Below, piece by piece: positions 1 to 8,137 of a stretch of 64,000 nucleotides of DNA; positions within the stretch are counted from its first letter, which is position 1, and every line of letters begins with the position of its first letter. The stretch comes from Ruficoccus amylovorans (GTDB lineage Bacteria; Verrucomicrobiota; Verrucomicrobiia; Opitutales; Cerasicoccaceae), in assembly GCF_014230085.1 (NCBI RefSeq), contig NZ_JACHVB010000012.1, positions 1-64,000 of the forward strand, read 5' to 3'. A model generated the notes under the pieces. It made no database searches, had not been told where the DNA came from, and saw only the letters and a program-made list of their open reading frames with translations. A program made the translations under genes and the position numbers.

Positions 1-52
1 TGGTCGGCCCCCACTTTTCGTACCAGAGCGATGAGACGCTGGCTGGGTAGGA

Positions 53-967
53 TTATGTTGGTTGGGTTATGGTTTGCGGGAGTGCTTGGTGCAGTGAGCC
101 CGTAGGGCGAACGGAGCCAAGCACTGCCTTGGTTTGATGCCAGAGTTTGGCAAAGGCGTCGGGGGATATAAAGCCCAAACGGCTGTGCGGATGCTGGCTG
201 TTGTATTTGCGTCGCCAGTTTTCGATGACGACGCGCGCTTCGGTCAGGGAGAGGAACCACTCCTGCTTGAGGCACTCGTCCTGCAGGCGGTTGTGGAAGC
301 TCTCCACGTGAGGGTTTTGCCAGGGCGAGCCCGGCTCGATGTAGAGGGTTTTGATGCGTTTGGATTCCAGGTAGTCCTTGGTCGCCGTAGCGATAAACTC
401 CGGCCCGTTGTCGGAACGGATGTGCTCGGGAGCACCGTGCTTGGCGATGGCTTTGTCCAAGGCCGCGACGATGTCGGCTGACTTCAGCCCGCGAGCCACC
501 GTCAGGCTGATGCACTGGCGGGTAAACTCGTCGATCAGACTGAGCACCCGCAGAGGCGCTCCATTGTCGGTGCGATCCGCCACGAAGTCCCAACTCCACA
601 CGTGCCGCGGATGCGTCGCCGCGGTCGGGATCTTGCCGGTGGACTTGCCCTGACGCCGTTGCCGGGGGCGCGGCGGCTTCACGCCCAGCCCTTCAGCCCG
701 GCGTACCTTTTGTACCAGCTTGCGGCTGACCTGCCAGCCTTCGTTGGCCAGCAGCGCTCGTACGCGACGATAACCGTAGCGCGGGTTGGTCCGGCTCACC
801 GCGATGATCGCACGCACGAGGCGAACCATCTTGTCGGTGGCGGTTTTAGCCCGGTAGCAGAAGCTCGACCAGTGCAGACGAAGATACCGACAGGCGGCCC
901 GTAACGAGCACGTTCCCGACTCGGCCACCTCGCGCACCGCTTCGCGCTTGTGCCCCGGGCTTACCAT
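53..967 (-). CDS. IS3-family transposase OrfB (DDE integrase domain)
   Basis: Catalytic part of the IS3 transposase, about 304 residues. The N-terminal part is the HTH_21-like region. The rve/DDE core follows, with the first Asp in [10 protein letters not shown], the second in IRSDNGPEF and the Glu in [16 protein letters not shown], the usual IS3 spacing. The frame starts at an ATG inside the A7 run that ends orfA, so it can be made alone or, more likely, as an OrfAB fusion by -1 frameshifting. It looks intact and complete at both ends, so the copy could be active. Its only neighbour in the element is orfA, upstream on the same strand. Confidence 0.95.
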   Translation of the reverse strand: MVSPGHKREAVREVAESGTCSLRAACRYLRLHWSSFCYRAKTATDKMVRLVRAIIAVSRTNPRYGYRRVRALLANEGWQVSRKLVQKVRRAEGLGVKPPRPRQRRQGKSTGKIPTAATHPRHVWSWDFVADRTDNGAPLRVLSLIDEFTRQCISLTVARGLKSADIVAALDKAIAKHGAPEHIRSDNGPEFIATATKDYLESKRIKTLYIEPGSPWQNPHVESFHNRLQDECLKQEWFLSLTEARVVIENWRRKYNSQHPHSRLGFISPDAFAKLWHQTKAVLGSVRPTGSLHQALPQTITQPT

Positions 968-1227
968 TTTTTTGCGTTTACCTGCTCCAGTACTTTGATG
1001 TTCAAAAGCTGGTCGGCCACCAGTTTCTTCAGCTCGGCGTTCTCGCGCTCAAGCTCCTTCAGACGCTTCACATCGCGCAGCTCCATCTGTCCGTACTTGC
1101 TCTTCCAACGATGGAAGCTCGCTTTGCTCACATTGTGCTCGCGGCAAACATCGTCCACGCTGCGGCCTTCGTCTGCCTCGCGCAGGAGCGCCACGATTTG
1201 CTCTTCGGTGTATCTCTTTCGTTTCAT
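961..1227 (-). CDS. IS3-family transposase OrfA (HTH_Tnp_1)
   Basis: DNA-binding subunit of the IS3 transposase, 88 residues. An HTH_Tnp_1 domain covers roughly residues 1-50 ([17 protein letters not shown], then [16 protein letters not shown]). A leucine-zipper-like coiled coil follows (residues 55-85, [15 protein letters not shown]). The last codons are GCA AAA AAA TGG TAA. The A AAA AAA heptamer is a classical -1 slippery site, and slipping back one base leads straight into the ATG GTA frame of orfB, giving an OrfAB fusion transposase. OrfA alone normally regulates transposition in this family. Confidence 0.93.
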   Translation of the reverse strand: MKRKRYTEEQIVALLREADEGRSVDDVCREHNVSKASFHRWKSKYGQMELRDVKRLKELERENAELKKLVADQLLNIKVLEQVNAKKW

Positions 1228-1293
1228 ACTTCTGGTCGGGTTCTACCCGCCAGGGTCTCAAACGCAATGGTACGATTCTAGGAGGTCACGCCA

Positions 1294-1771
1294 GTTCGAC
1301 AAGCGCTTCATGTACGAGGAATCGTTCCGCACGCCGCTGGTCGTGCGCTGGCCGGGCGTAGTCCAGCCGGGCAGCATCAACGAGGATCTCGTGCAGAACA
1401 TCGACTTCGCGCCGACCTTTCTGGGCATGGCCGGTCTGCCGACCCCGGCCGACATGCAGGGCGTCAGCCTTGTGCCTCTGCTGGAGGGGAAGACGCCGCA
1501 GGACTGGCGCGATTCCCTCTATTACCATTATTACGAGTATCCCGGCCCCCACAGCGTTCGCCGCCACGAGGGCGTGGCCGACAAACGCTACAAGCTGATC
1601 CATTTCTACGGCCCCGGTATGCCCGATGGCGACGAATGGGAGTTCTACGACTTGGAAACGGACCCCTCCGAAATGCACAATCGCTACGGCGAGGCCGCCT
1701 GCGCCGATCAAATCGCCCGTCTGAAAGAAGAACTGCAACGGCTCCGCAGCCAGTATCAGGTGCCCGACTAA
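1294..1771 (+). pseudogene. Sulfatase, C-terminal fragment interrupted by the IS3 element
   Basis: About 158 residues of the C-terminal half of a type I arylsulfatase. The motifs [46 protein letters not shown] and [14 protein letters not shown] are standard sulfatase C-terminal landmarks. The N-terminal part, including the Cys/Ser-x-Pro-x-Arg site modified to formylglycine, is absent: it would lie left of the insertion sequence, outside the window. The open frame extends back into the IS but that part is not sulfatase. Many Opitutae have large sulfatase sets for sulfated polysaccharides, so this is either host sequence or cargo of the mobile element. It is presumably non-functional. Confidence 0.85.
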
Positions 1772-1774
1772 GAG

Positions 1775-1960
1775 ATGGAACAATGGGAACGTATACGTCG
1801 TCATGTATTCGTGGAAGGCCGTCGCAAACGTTGGGTGATGCGGACCGGGCATTCACAGGGAAGAGAGAGTGAAGAGTCAGAATTTCCCGTACACCTTGAA
1901 AGCTGTCAGAAACAAGATCCTGTCGGTGATGCACTTGCATGTGTACCGGAAAAACCGCTA
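1775..1960 (+). pseudogene. Possible decayed IS21-type istA 5' fragment
   Basis: The ATG at 1775 opens MEQWERIRRHVFVEGRRKRW, which resembles from memory the start of IS21-family IstA proteins (an aromatic-rich EQW-x-IRR followed by VEG and an HTH). After about 24 codons the match is lost. In the +1 frame the words TGIHREE continue the HTH-like pattern, suggesting a frameshift. A stop follows at about 1960. No istB is present: the next gene is a Clp-type ATPase, not IstB. I treat this as a remnant of a second insertion sequence at the edge of the mobile element. The match rests on a short segment, so confidence is low. Confidence 0.3.
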
Positions 1961-1971
1961 GGAGTGGGCTC

Positions 1972-2910
1972 TCAACGGACGCCATGTGCCCGCAAATGAA
2001 GCGCTCCTTTTTGCTCGTCCATCATGAGCGTGCCCGAGGGTGGCTTTATTTTCATGATCTTTTTGATCAGCATGTTTCCAATTAATCGTTCGATACACCG
2101 GCGGAGCGGACGGGCTCCGAATCGAGAGTCAAAGCCTTCGATTAGTATAAATTCCAACACATCCTCATCGAAGGTAATGGTCATTCCCAATTGCCCGCTT
2201 AACCGTTCGACTTCGCGTTCCATCATGAGGCGGGCGATTTTGACCTGAACATCATACTCCAAGCGCTCGAACATAATCATTTCGGTGATGCGTCCGACGA
2301 GTTCGCGGCGGAGCTTTTCCCGGACCAGCGAGAAGACGACGCGCTCGATGGTTTCGGGGGTAGATTTGCGCATTTCCATGGCCTCGGAAGCGCCGATGTT
2401 GGAGGTCAAAACGACGAAGAAATCCCTCAGATTCAAGGTGGTTCCATCCCGCAAGGTTAAGCGCCCGTCTTCCAGGACCTGAAGTAGGATCAAGAGCAGG
2501 TCGGGATGGGCTTTTTCGATCTCGTCGAAAAGAATCGTTCCACCTCGAAGATTCCCCTGTCCATCCCGGTTCAAGTCGAACAATCGGCCCATCTGACCTT
2601 GAGCGTTCGTGCCGTCTCCCAGGAGCACTTCGAGTTGCTCTTTGTTTTGGTATTCGGACATGTCAAAACGGATCAAGCGGTGCTCTCCGGGGAAGAGATA
2701 TTTCGTGAAGCACTTGGTCAGTTCGGTCTTGCCGACGCCGGTCGGGCCGACGAACAAAAATGAGCCCAGCGGGCGGTCCGGATGCGATAATTTTAATGCT
2801 CCTCTTTGCAGGACCGAGCAGGCTTTTTTGATGGCTTTATCTTGTCCTATTATCTGTGAGGTGAGGTGCTCTTCTAGGTGGGCTATTTTCTCAATATAAT
2901 TACTGTCCAT
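1972..2910 (-). CDS. Stand-alone ClpA/ClpB-type AAA+ ATPase (D2 module only)
   Basis: A 312-residue protein that matches only the second AAA+ module of Hsp100/Clp proteins. Visible motifs are Walker A GPTGVGKT (55-62), Walker B TILFDEIEKAHPD (125-137), sensor 1 LTSNIG (around N171), an arginine finger in ELVGRITE (R207), and the C-terminal small domain with sensor 2 GARPLRR (R267). The Clp N domain, D1 module, ClpB middle coiled coil and ClpP-binding loop are all absent, against 750-860 residues for full Clp ATPases. It is divergent from the type IV secretion operon across about 190 bp. It may be an unfoldase or assembly factor tied to the mobile element; the substrate is unknown. Confidence 0.8.
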   Translation of the reverse strand: MDSNYIEKIAHLEEHLTSQIIGQDKAIKKACSVLQRGALKLSHPDRPLGSFLFVGPTGVGKTELTKCFTKYLFPGEHRLIRFDMSEYQNKEQLEVLLGDGTNAQGQMGRLFDLNRDGQGNLRGGTILFDEIEKAHPDLLLILLQVLEDGRLTLRDGTTLNLRDFFVVLTSNIGASEAMEMRKSTPETIERVVFSLVREKLRRELVGRITEMIMFERLEYDVQVKIARLMMEREVERLSGQLGMTITFDEDVLEFILIEGFDSRFGARPLRRCIERLIGNMLIKKIMKIKPPSGTLMMDEQKGALHLRAHGVR

Positions 2911-3101
2911 GGTGACTAATTGTAGGGTTGTTATTGTTAGTGATTTTAAAAAATAGTAAATAGGGAATTGTGGCTCTGGTGCACGTTGACTTTGGTTGGT
3001 AATAGTTGTTTATGTTTAATCGTCAAACGCGGAGGTGGATTGTTTGATTTTTGCGTTTGAATTTAACGAACGATAAACGACTAATTCTAACAAAATGTGA
3101 A

Positions 3102-3374
3102 ATGAATATCCTGAACACGCCACTCGTTCTCGCACAAACTACGCTTACCGATTTGAAGGATATGTTCTCGGTTGCGTTGGGGGTTATCTTCTTCTTCGGA
3201 TTCGTTTACGGGGTCTTCCTGATCTGGCGCGGTGCCCGTAAAATCGCCGATGGGGATTCCGAGGGCTATTCCTCAATCTTTGGTGGGATCATCATCGCAG
3301 GAGCGGGTTTGATCATGTCCTCATTTTTCGTGTTGGCGGGCCTTGGGGACGCGGCGATTGAGCCCTCATTCTAG
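3102..3374 (+). CDS. VirB2/TrbC-like conjugative pilin
   Basis: A 90-residue hydrophobic protein at the head of the type IV secretion operon. I chose the ATG at 3102. An in-frame TTG at 3051 would add 17 residues with no hydrophobic signal. Two membrane segments are visible, around residues 20-43 (FSVALGVIFFFGFVYGVFLI) and 58-82 (SSIFGGIIIAGAGLIMSSFF), with a short charged loop RGARKIADGDSEG between them. Small size, two hairpin-forming TM helices and position directly before VirB3- and VirB4-like genes fit a VirB2/TrbC pilin subunit. Sequence similarity to known pilins is not obvious by eye. Confidence 0.6.
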   Translation: MNILNTPLVLAQTTLTDLKDMFSVALGVIFFFGFVYGVFLIWRGARKIADGDSEGYSSIFGGIIIAGAGLIMSSFFVLAGLGDAAIEPSF

Positions 3375-3419
3375 GGCCTCGCAAGCAACACGATCGTTCA
3401 TTTCAGACTCCATAAGGTG

Positions 3420-3764
3420 ATGGAACAGCTGGAGCGTACCCGCACCCATGCGGCGACCGACGCCAAGGGCCAGGCCTTTGGTCTCTCGGGCAACCTTTTC
3501 CTCTATCCGGTGATCGGTGTGGTGGCCGCGCTGGCCACCGTCATGCTCTGCTTTATGGTGCTTGGTCTGCCCCTGTTGCTCTCGCTCGGGGCGGGCCTGC
3601 CGGTCCTGATCCTGCCGACCTTGTATGTCCTCTTACTGCGGCACAACAAGCCCCGTGGCTATGACCGGGACTGGTTCAGCAACGTCACCTCGGCAGGCTT
3701 TTCCTATGTCAAAGCCGTCCAGCCCCTCAACCCGCGCCACCACAGGGAGGATTGCCATGAGTAG
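3420..3764 (+). CDS. VirB3/TrbD-like inner-membrane protein
   Basis: A 114-residue protein. The ATG at 3420 is preceded by AAGGTG; a GTG one codon upstream is an alternative start. Two adjacent membrane helices (about residues 27-50 and 52-72) form a hydrophobic hairpin near the N terminus, followed by a soluble tail rich in Arg, His and Asp. This is the layout of VirB3/TrbD proteins, which sit in the inner membrane and work with VirB4. The 3' end overlaps the start of the virB4-like gene by 8 nt, so the two are translationally coupled. The assignment rests on topology and position. Confidence 0.6.
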   Translation: MEQLERTRTHAATDAKGQAFGLSGNLFLYPVIGVVAALATVMLCFMVLGLPLLLSLGAGLPVLILPTLYVLLLRHNKPRGYDRDWFSNVTSAGFSYVKAVQPLNPRHHREDCHE

Positions 3765-6399
3765 CGGAGCACCCAACGGTTGGTTCGCGGACGGCATGCT
3801 GATCTTCGGTTCGCTGGAGAGTGGTTGCCACGTGGCGAAAGGTTTCACGGTGGAGACACCGGATTTGCGCGGGGCCAGCGTGGGCGTTCGCAATGAATAC
3901 AAGCGCAAGATTCGGCAGTTACTCAGTTCGCTCGGACCGACCGAGTCCATGCAGGTGCAGTGGACCTGCGGCAATGATTACCGCAAGGCACTGACGCGTT
4001 ACTATCAGGATACCCAGCAGCACTGCCGGGACGACTACGTGAAGGCGGTCCGCAACGAGCGCTTTTCCCGCTACTGGCAACGGATGCTGGAACGCAAGCT
4101 CCGGCGCGAGTACCTGATTGTGTTCCTGTGCACGCGGATGGAAAAGTATTCGGGCAACCTGAAAACCAAGTCCGGTTTGCGGACCTTCTACGAAGCGCAG
4201 CTCGACAGCCTGCGGATTCATTTTCAGGAGCGCGAACACCACATCCAAAGCGTGCTCGGATCAGATACGACCGTCACGCCGATGGACGATGTGGCGCACT
4301 ACGCCACCTGCAAGCGTTTCCTCAATCCGTCGCTTTTGGAAAACATCGACTACGATTATGCCCGCACTTTTGACGAGCGATACACCATTCAGGAAAACTG
4401 CCTGCACTGCGACATCCGGCCCGCCGACAAGGCCGCGCTGGAATTCGACGGATACTATCATTCGGTTTTTACCGTGCAGCGCTGGCCGAGCGAAACGTAT
4501 CCGGGCATCATCCATCACCTGACGAGCCTCCCGTCACTCGACTACCAGATAACGGTCAACCTGAAACCGCTCAATGTGAAGCAGGTTATCCGCAAGGAGG
4601 AAAAAGAGGCCGATCGCTTGAAGAATGAACACCGCCACAAAGGGCGGCAGTCGGACGCCACCGCGATTGCGAAGAAGGAGACAACCATTGATGCACTGGC
4701 GCAGGGCTATACCAAGCCTTTTGCCGTGACCTATATCATCCGCACGTGGGCACGTGATCTCGACACCCTACGGGCCAAGACCGCCGAATTAAAACAGGCG
4801 ATCAGCCAGATGAATGGAGCCGAGATTTACCAGAACACCTTGTTTGCCTCCAGCCGGAAGCTGTTCTTCGCCTCATGGCCGGGCTGGACGGGCTCCAGCT
4901 ACACCCACCGTGACGAATACGCTGAGGACGGTTATCTTGCCGACCTGTTGCCGTTTTCGGCTACGTTTACCGGTTATCTCGAAGAGGCCGAAGCCATCTA
5001 CGACGGCAACCAGCACAACATTGTCGGGATCAATACCTTCATCGGCGGCACGCCGCAGCATACGGTGCTCTTCGGGATCAGCGGCGCGGGCAAGTCGGTC
5101 TTCATGGAGGATTTGCTCACGCAGACCGCGCACCGCTTCGCCTATACGGTCATCATTGAGGAGGGGCTCTCGTATCAGAATTTCACGACATCGCTGGGCG
5201 GGACGCCCATCATCATTGAGCCGGACAGCGATCTGGTCATTAACTACCTCGACACGGTGGGGATGCCCCTGACCCGTCAGCAGGTTTCCTCCGGGGTGGC
5301 GCTGATCTCCCGCATGATCGGCGTGTCCGATTCGCAGGAGCGCCAGCAGGTGCGGCAGGCTCAGATCGGCCACTACATCGACCTGCTTTACCGGGATCAG
5401 TTCGAGTCGTGGAGCAAGCGGCACCGCGAGCAAATGCCCGAGGTCCGCAAGATGGCTTGCGCCACCTACCTGTGGAAACAGGAAAAGATCAAAACGAAAA
5501 CCAGCTTCGTGGAAGCGTTTAGTCTCTTTCGTGAGCTGCTCAAGGCCGAAGATGACGAGGCGTTGGAGTTCTACGACACTATCCCAAGCGAGCGGATTGT
5601 GCAGTTCGCCAAACATGCGGACACCAGCGACTACGTGAAAGATACGGCTTTCGCATACTTCAAGCCGGAGGACTACCCGGTTCATTCTCAACTAATCGAA
5701 CTGATGCGCTTCGGGCGCAGCTCGTATCACCCGAAGGCCGAGATGGATGAACTGGCCACGCTGATGGCGGCATGGACGGGCACTGGCAGCTACGGGAAGC
5801 TTTTCGACGGGACGACCAACATCAACCTGCGCAGCCAGATCGCCCACTTCGAGTTGGGGCAACTGGGCGATGAAGCGGTTGAACTGCGCACAGCGGCGGG
5901 ACTGCTCATTACATCTTTCGCCCGTCAGCACATCATTTCGCTGCCGCGCAAACTGCGCAAGCGGATGATCTTTGAGGAAGTCTCCCGTTTCCTCGATGTG
6001 CCCGGCGGAGAGAAAATTGTCTCTGAAGCCTATGCGCAGCTCCGCAAATTCTCATGCTGGACCTGCTCTATCGTCCAGCAATACGAGCGCTTCAAAAGTT
6101 CGCGGATTCGCGCCGTGGTCATGGGCAACTCCAAGCAGCATCTTTTGATGCGCCAGCTCGACAAGGCCGACATCCAGGAAATCGCCCGTGACACCGGACT
6201 GCCGCAAGCAGTGCAGGAGGCGATCATGGATTACCCGCTTGTTGAGCAGCAGGCCGAGGGGCACAAGTTTTCGTCCATCTGCTATTATGCGCCGGGGGCG
6301 CGTCCGCCCGTGTGCGGGACCGCGCTCAACATTCAGGCGCAGACCTATTACCAGTCCGTTGCTACGGCGGCGGCACAACCGGAGGTTTCCGTTTCATGA
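3757..6399 (+). CDS. VirB4/TrbE-family conjugation ATPase
   Basis: The 880-residue ATPase that powers pilus assembly and substrate transfer at the cytoplasmic base of the type IV secretion channel. The start is the ATG at 3757, with AGGGAGG seven bases upstream; in-frame codons before it run through the virB3-like gene. The N-terminal half holds the CagE/TrbE/VirB region. Walker A is GISGAGKS (440-447) and Walker B is KRMIFEEVSRFL (E740/E741), where a Glu-Glu replaces the more usual Asp-Glu. Late motifs such as SIVQQYERF and VVMGNSKQHLLMRQLDK match the helicase-like C-terminal lobe. It is full length and appears intact. The next gene starts in an ATGA overlap. Confidence 0.93.
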   Translation: MSSGAPNGWFADGMLIFGSLESGCHVAKGFTVETPDLRGASVGVRNEYKRKIRQLLSSLGPTESMQVQWTCGNDYRKALTRYYQDTQQHCRDDYVKAVRNERFSRYWQRMLERKLRREYLIVFLCTRMEKYSGNLKTKSGLRTFYEAQLDSLRIHFQEREHHIQSVLGSDTTVTPMDDVAHYATCKRFLNPSLLENIDYDYARTFDERYTIQENCLHCDIRPADKAALEFDGYYHSVFTVQRWPSETYPGIIHHLTSLPSLDYQITVNLKPLNVKQVIRKEEKEADRLKNEHRHKGRQSDATAIAKKETTIDALAQGYTKPFAVTYIIRTWARDLDTLRAKTAELKQAISQMNGAEIYQNTLFASSRKLFFASWPGWTGSSYTHRDEYAEDGYLADLLPFSATFTGYLEEAEAIYDGNQHNIVGINTFIGGTPQHTVLFGISGAGKSVFMEDLLTQTAHRFAYTVIIEEGLSYQNFTTSLGGTPIIIEPDSDLVINYLDTVGMPLTRQQVSSGVALISRMIGVSDSQERQQVRQAQIGHYIDLLYRDQFESWSKRHREQMPEVRKMACATYLWKQEKIKTKTSFVEAFSLFRELLKAEDDEALEFYDTIPSERIVQFAKHADTSDYVKDTAFAYFKPEDYPVHSQLIELMRFGRSSYHPKAEMDELATLMAAWTGTGSYGKLFDGTTNINLRSQIAHFELGQLGDEAVELRTAAGLLITSFARQHIISLPRKLRKRMIFEEVSRFLDVPGGEKIVSEAYAQLRKFSCWTCSIVQQYERFKSSRIRAVVMGNSKQHLLMRQLDKADIQEIARDTGLPQAVQEAIMDYPLVEQQAEGHKFSSICYYAPGARPPVCGTALNIQAQTYYQSVATAAAQPEVSVS

Positions 6400-6830
6400 T
6401 TACACGCGAGTCATACGCACGAACCATTCTCTTGCTCATGGTGACGGGACTGTTCTCCGGTTGCGCCAGCAATGAAGTCGGTAAGAGTGCCACCGTAGTC
6501 GGCGGTAGCGCCTTGGGCGCAGTCATCGCCAATCAGGCGTCCGATGGGGATGCGGCTTGGACAACGGGCGGGGCCGCAATGGGAGCTGTCGCCGCGTTAG
6601 GGGCTAATGCGATGGCCAAGGAAAACGAGCGTATTGCTTACCGAGATGGCTACGAGGCCGCCCTCAACCAGAGCGTCAAGCAGCAGTATTGGATCATCCA
6701 GAACCGCCAGAAGGAAGACGAATTTAGCGAATCCGAGAACCCGGGCACATTCGTGCCCGTCGTCCTCCCCGCGCAGGAAATAAACGGGGTCATCCAAGAG
6801 GAGCGCGTCATTTACCTCAAAGCCAAGTAA
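6396..6830 (+). CDS. Glycine-zipper lipoprotein of the T4SS operon
   Basis: A 144-residue predicted lipoprotein whose ATG overlaps the virB4 stop codon (ATGA). A hydrophobic signal peptide (ARTILLLMVTGLFSG) ends at a lipobox Cys (GLFSGC). A glycine-zipper region follows (VVGGSALGAVIANQASDGDA, then TGGAAMGAVAALGAN, residues ~30-70), a pattern that inserts into or packs against membranes. The C-terminal half is soluble and charged. Lipoproteins at this position in conjugation operons often stabilise the outer-membrane core (VirB7/TrbH/TraV role), but no family signature allows naming. A second lipoprotein gene ends the same operon. Confidence 0.65.
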   Translation: MITRESYARTILLLMVTGLFSGCASNEVGKSATVVGGSALGAVIANQASDGDAAWTTGGAAMGAVAALGANAMAKENERIAYRDGYEAALNQSVKQQYWIIQNRQKEDEFSESENPGTFVPVVLPAQEINGVIQEERVIYLKAK

Positions 6831-6833
6831 GCC

Positions 6834-7637
6834 ATGAAAGCATCATTCATTTTAATCTGCCTACTGCTTGCGCCTGGCGTGCAGGCGCAGTGGATCGTTT
6901 CCGACCCCGGACACACCGCCCAGACCATCGCGGCGACGTTGCAGGACGCCGCCGAGCACGCCGAGGTCCTGCAAGAGTGGCAACAGCAATACGAGCAGTT
7001 GACGCAACAGATCGAAACCATGACGGAGCAACTGGACGTGCAGACCACAATCAAGGAATGGACGGGCAATCCGGGGACGGTTCTTTTGCCTTCGCTCGAT
7101 GTGCTCGGCGTGGAGGATTTCATGGACGATCTCAACCACGGCATCCCGTGGACGACGATCATCGACGAGGCCAGCGGAACCGAGAGCCTGAATGAAACAC
7201 ACGGAGGGCTTTATGTGCAGGTGAGAACGGAAACCGTGACCGGCGAGTCCGTCACGGTCAAAGACGACACGTTGAAGCCCTATGCTGTCGTGGACGATCA
7301 ATACACCAACTATGTGACAGCCTCCGATGAGATCGACGCCCGCTTAAAGGAGTTGCAGGAGAACCAGACTCTCACGCTGGAAGAGTTGAAAAACGCCACC
7401 ACCGATGCGGAGGTCCAAAAACTCTCGGCCATCGTTAACGCGCAGAACGGGCAGATCGCATTACTCATTTCCGAACGCGAGAAGCAGTACCAGCAATATG
7501 CCGCCTTGAAAGCTCTGAATGAAAACCAGGAAGCTAAGGCCAATGCGGTTTCCGTGCAGGCCCAGTTGAAGGATCAGCACGCTGCCTACCGCTCGCTCTC
7601 GGATTACCTGAAAACTCTGACCAACACGAATCCCTAG
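6834..7637 (+). CDS. VirB5/TrbJ-like periplasmic T4SS protein
   Basis: A 267-residue secreted protein with a clear signal peptide (MKASFILICLLLAPGVQA, cleavage before Gln). The mature start WIVSDPGHTAQTIAATLQDA, followed by a long Gln-rich helix (EVLQEWQQQYEQLTQQIETM), matches the usual opening of TrbJ/VirB5 proteins, which begin with a VxDPxN-type motif and helical bundle and form a minor component at the pilus tip. A second coiled-coil stretch (about residues 170-245) covers the C terminus. It lies three bases after the glycine-zipper lipoprotein gene in the same operon. Overall length fits TrbJ. Confidence 0.65.
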   Translation: MKASFILICLLLAPGVQAQWIVSDPGHTAQTIAATLQDAAEHAEVLQEWQQQYEQLTQQIETMTEQLDVQTTIKEWTGNPGTVLLPSLDVLGVEDFMDDLNHGIPWTTIIDEASGTESLNETHGGLYVQVRTETVTGESVTVKDDTLKPYAVVDDQYTNYVTASDEIDARLKELQENQTLTLEELKNATTDAEVQKLSAIVNAQNGQIALLISEREKQYQQYAALKALNENQEAKANAVSVQAQLKDQHAAYRSLSDYLKTLTNTNP

Positions 7638-7650
7638 AACATCCACCACT

Positions 7651-8115
7651 ATGAAACTGATCTATTTGCCGCTCCTTCTGGCCGTGCTCGCCCTGTGCGT
7701 CTGTTCGGACGCGCCCAATGAAACCACTATCACCGTGCACGAGGACGCCAAACCGGTCCGAACCATTCGCATCATCGTGGAAAAGGGCGACGATGTGGTC
7801 ATCGAGGACCCGTACATCGAAAAAATCGAGGCCTTGTCGGCTGCTTACATGAAAGAGCGCTCACGCTACATTCAGGAGCGCCAAAGTATGACCGACGAGG
7901 AGCGTCGTGCCTTCGGCGATCTGCGTCGAAGTACGCACCAACGTGTGTCCGAACTGCAATCCATGCGAAAGCAATTCATTCTCGCCCAGATGAAGAAATA
8001 CAACGGAGTGAACTTTGTTTTTGAAGACGGCGAGGGCAAGACGCCGGGGGAGTCGACCATGGATTACCTGAAGGGTTTCCACTCAGACCCGAAAGCGAAT
8101 CCTTCCGAGGAATAA
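7651..8115 (+). CDS. Exported small protein of the T4SS operon, function unknown
   Basis: A 154-residue protein not recognised as a known family. The first 20 residues form a hydrophobic signal (IYLPLLLAVLALCVCSD) with a Cys at the likely cleavage point, so it may be a lipoprotein. The mature part is highly charged: a short beta-rich segment (TITVHEDAKPVRTIRIIVEK) then a helical region rich in Arg, Glu and Gln (about residues 55-120). It lies 13 bp after the TrbJ-like gene and 22 bp before the VirB6-like gene, in the place where entry-exclusion proteins such as TrbK or Eex are often found. That role is a positional guess only. Confidence 0.5.
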   Translation: MKLIYLPLLLAVLALCVCSDAPNETTITVHEDAKPVRTIRIIVEKGDDVVIEDPYIEKIEALSAAYMKERSRYIQERQSMTDEERRAFGDLRRSTHQRVSELQSMRKQFILAQMKKYNGVNFVFEDGEGKTPGESTMDYLKGFHSDPKANPSEE

Positions 8116-8137
8116 CCTGCTAAGCTGACACGCTGCC

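Larger units (their letters stand above)
1..1293 (-). mobile_element. IS3-family insertion sequence (orfA/orfB)
   Basis: A compact two-gene IS3-type element fills the left edge. Its left end begins TGGTCGGCCCCCAC at base 1. The reverse complement of its right end begins TGGCGTGACCTCC at base 1293, and both ends share CGTACCA about 20 bases in, which I read as imperfect terminal inverted repeats. Immediately after base 1293 the reading frame becomes sulfatase sequence, so the element sits inside a sulfatase gene. The bases before position 1 are not available, so the target duplication cannot be checked and the left boundary could lie a few bases outside. Confidence 0.85.

Noticed and set aside
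950-1271. Apparent N-terminal part of a long open frame running into the sulfatase
   Set aside because: It is antisense to orfA and inside the IS; only the part after 1293 matches sulfatases.
1972-2910. IstB helper ATPase
   Set aside because: It carries Clp-type D2 motifs and sensor 2 domain, and is twice removed from IstB in size and sequence, despite the nearby IstA-like fragment.
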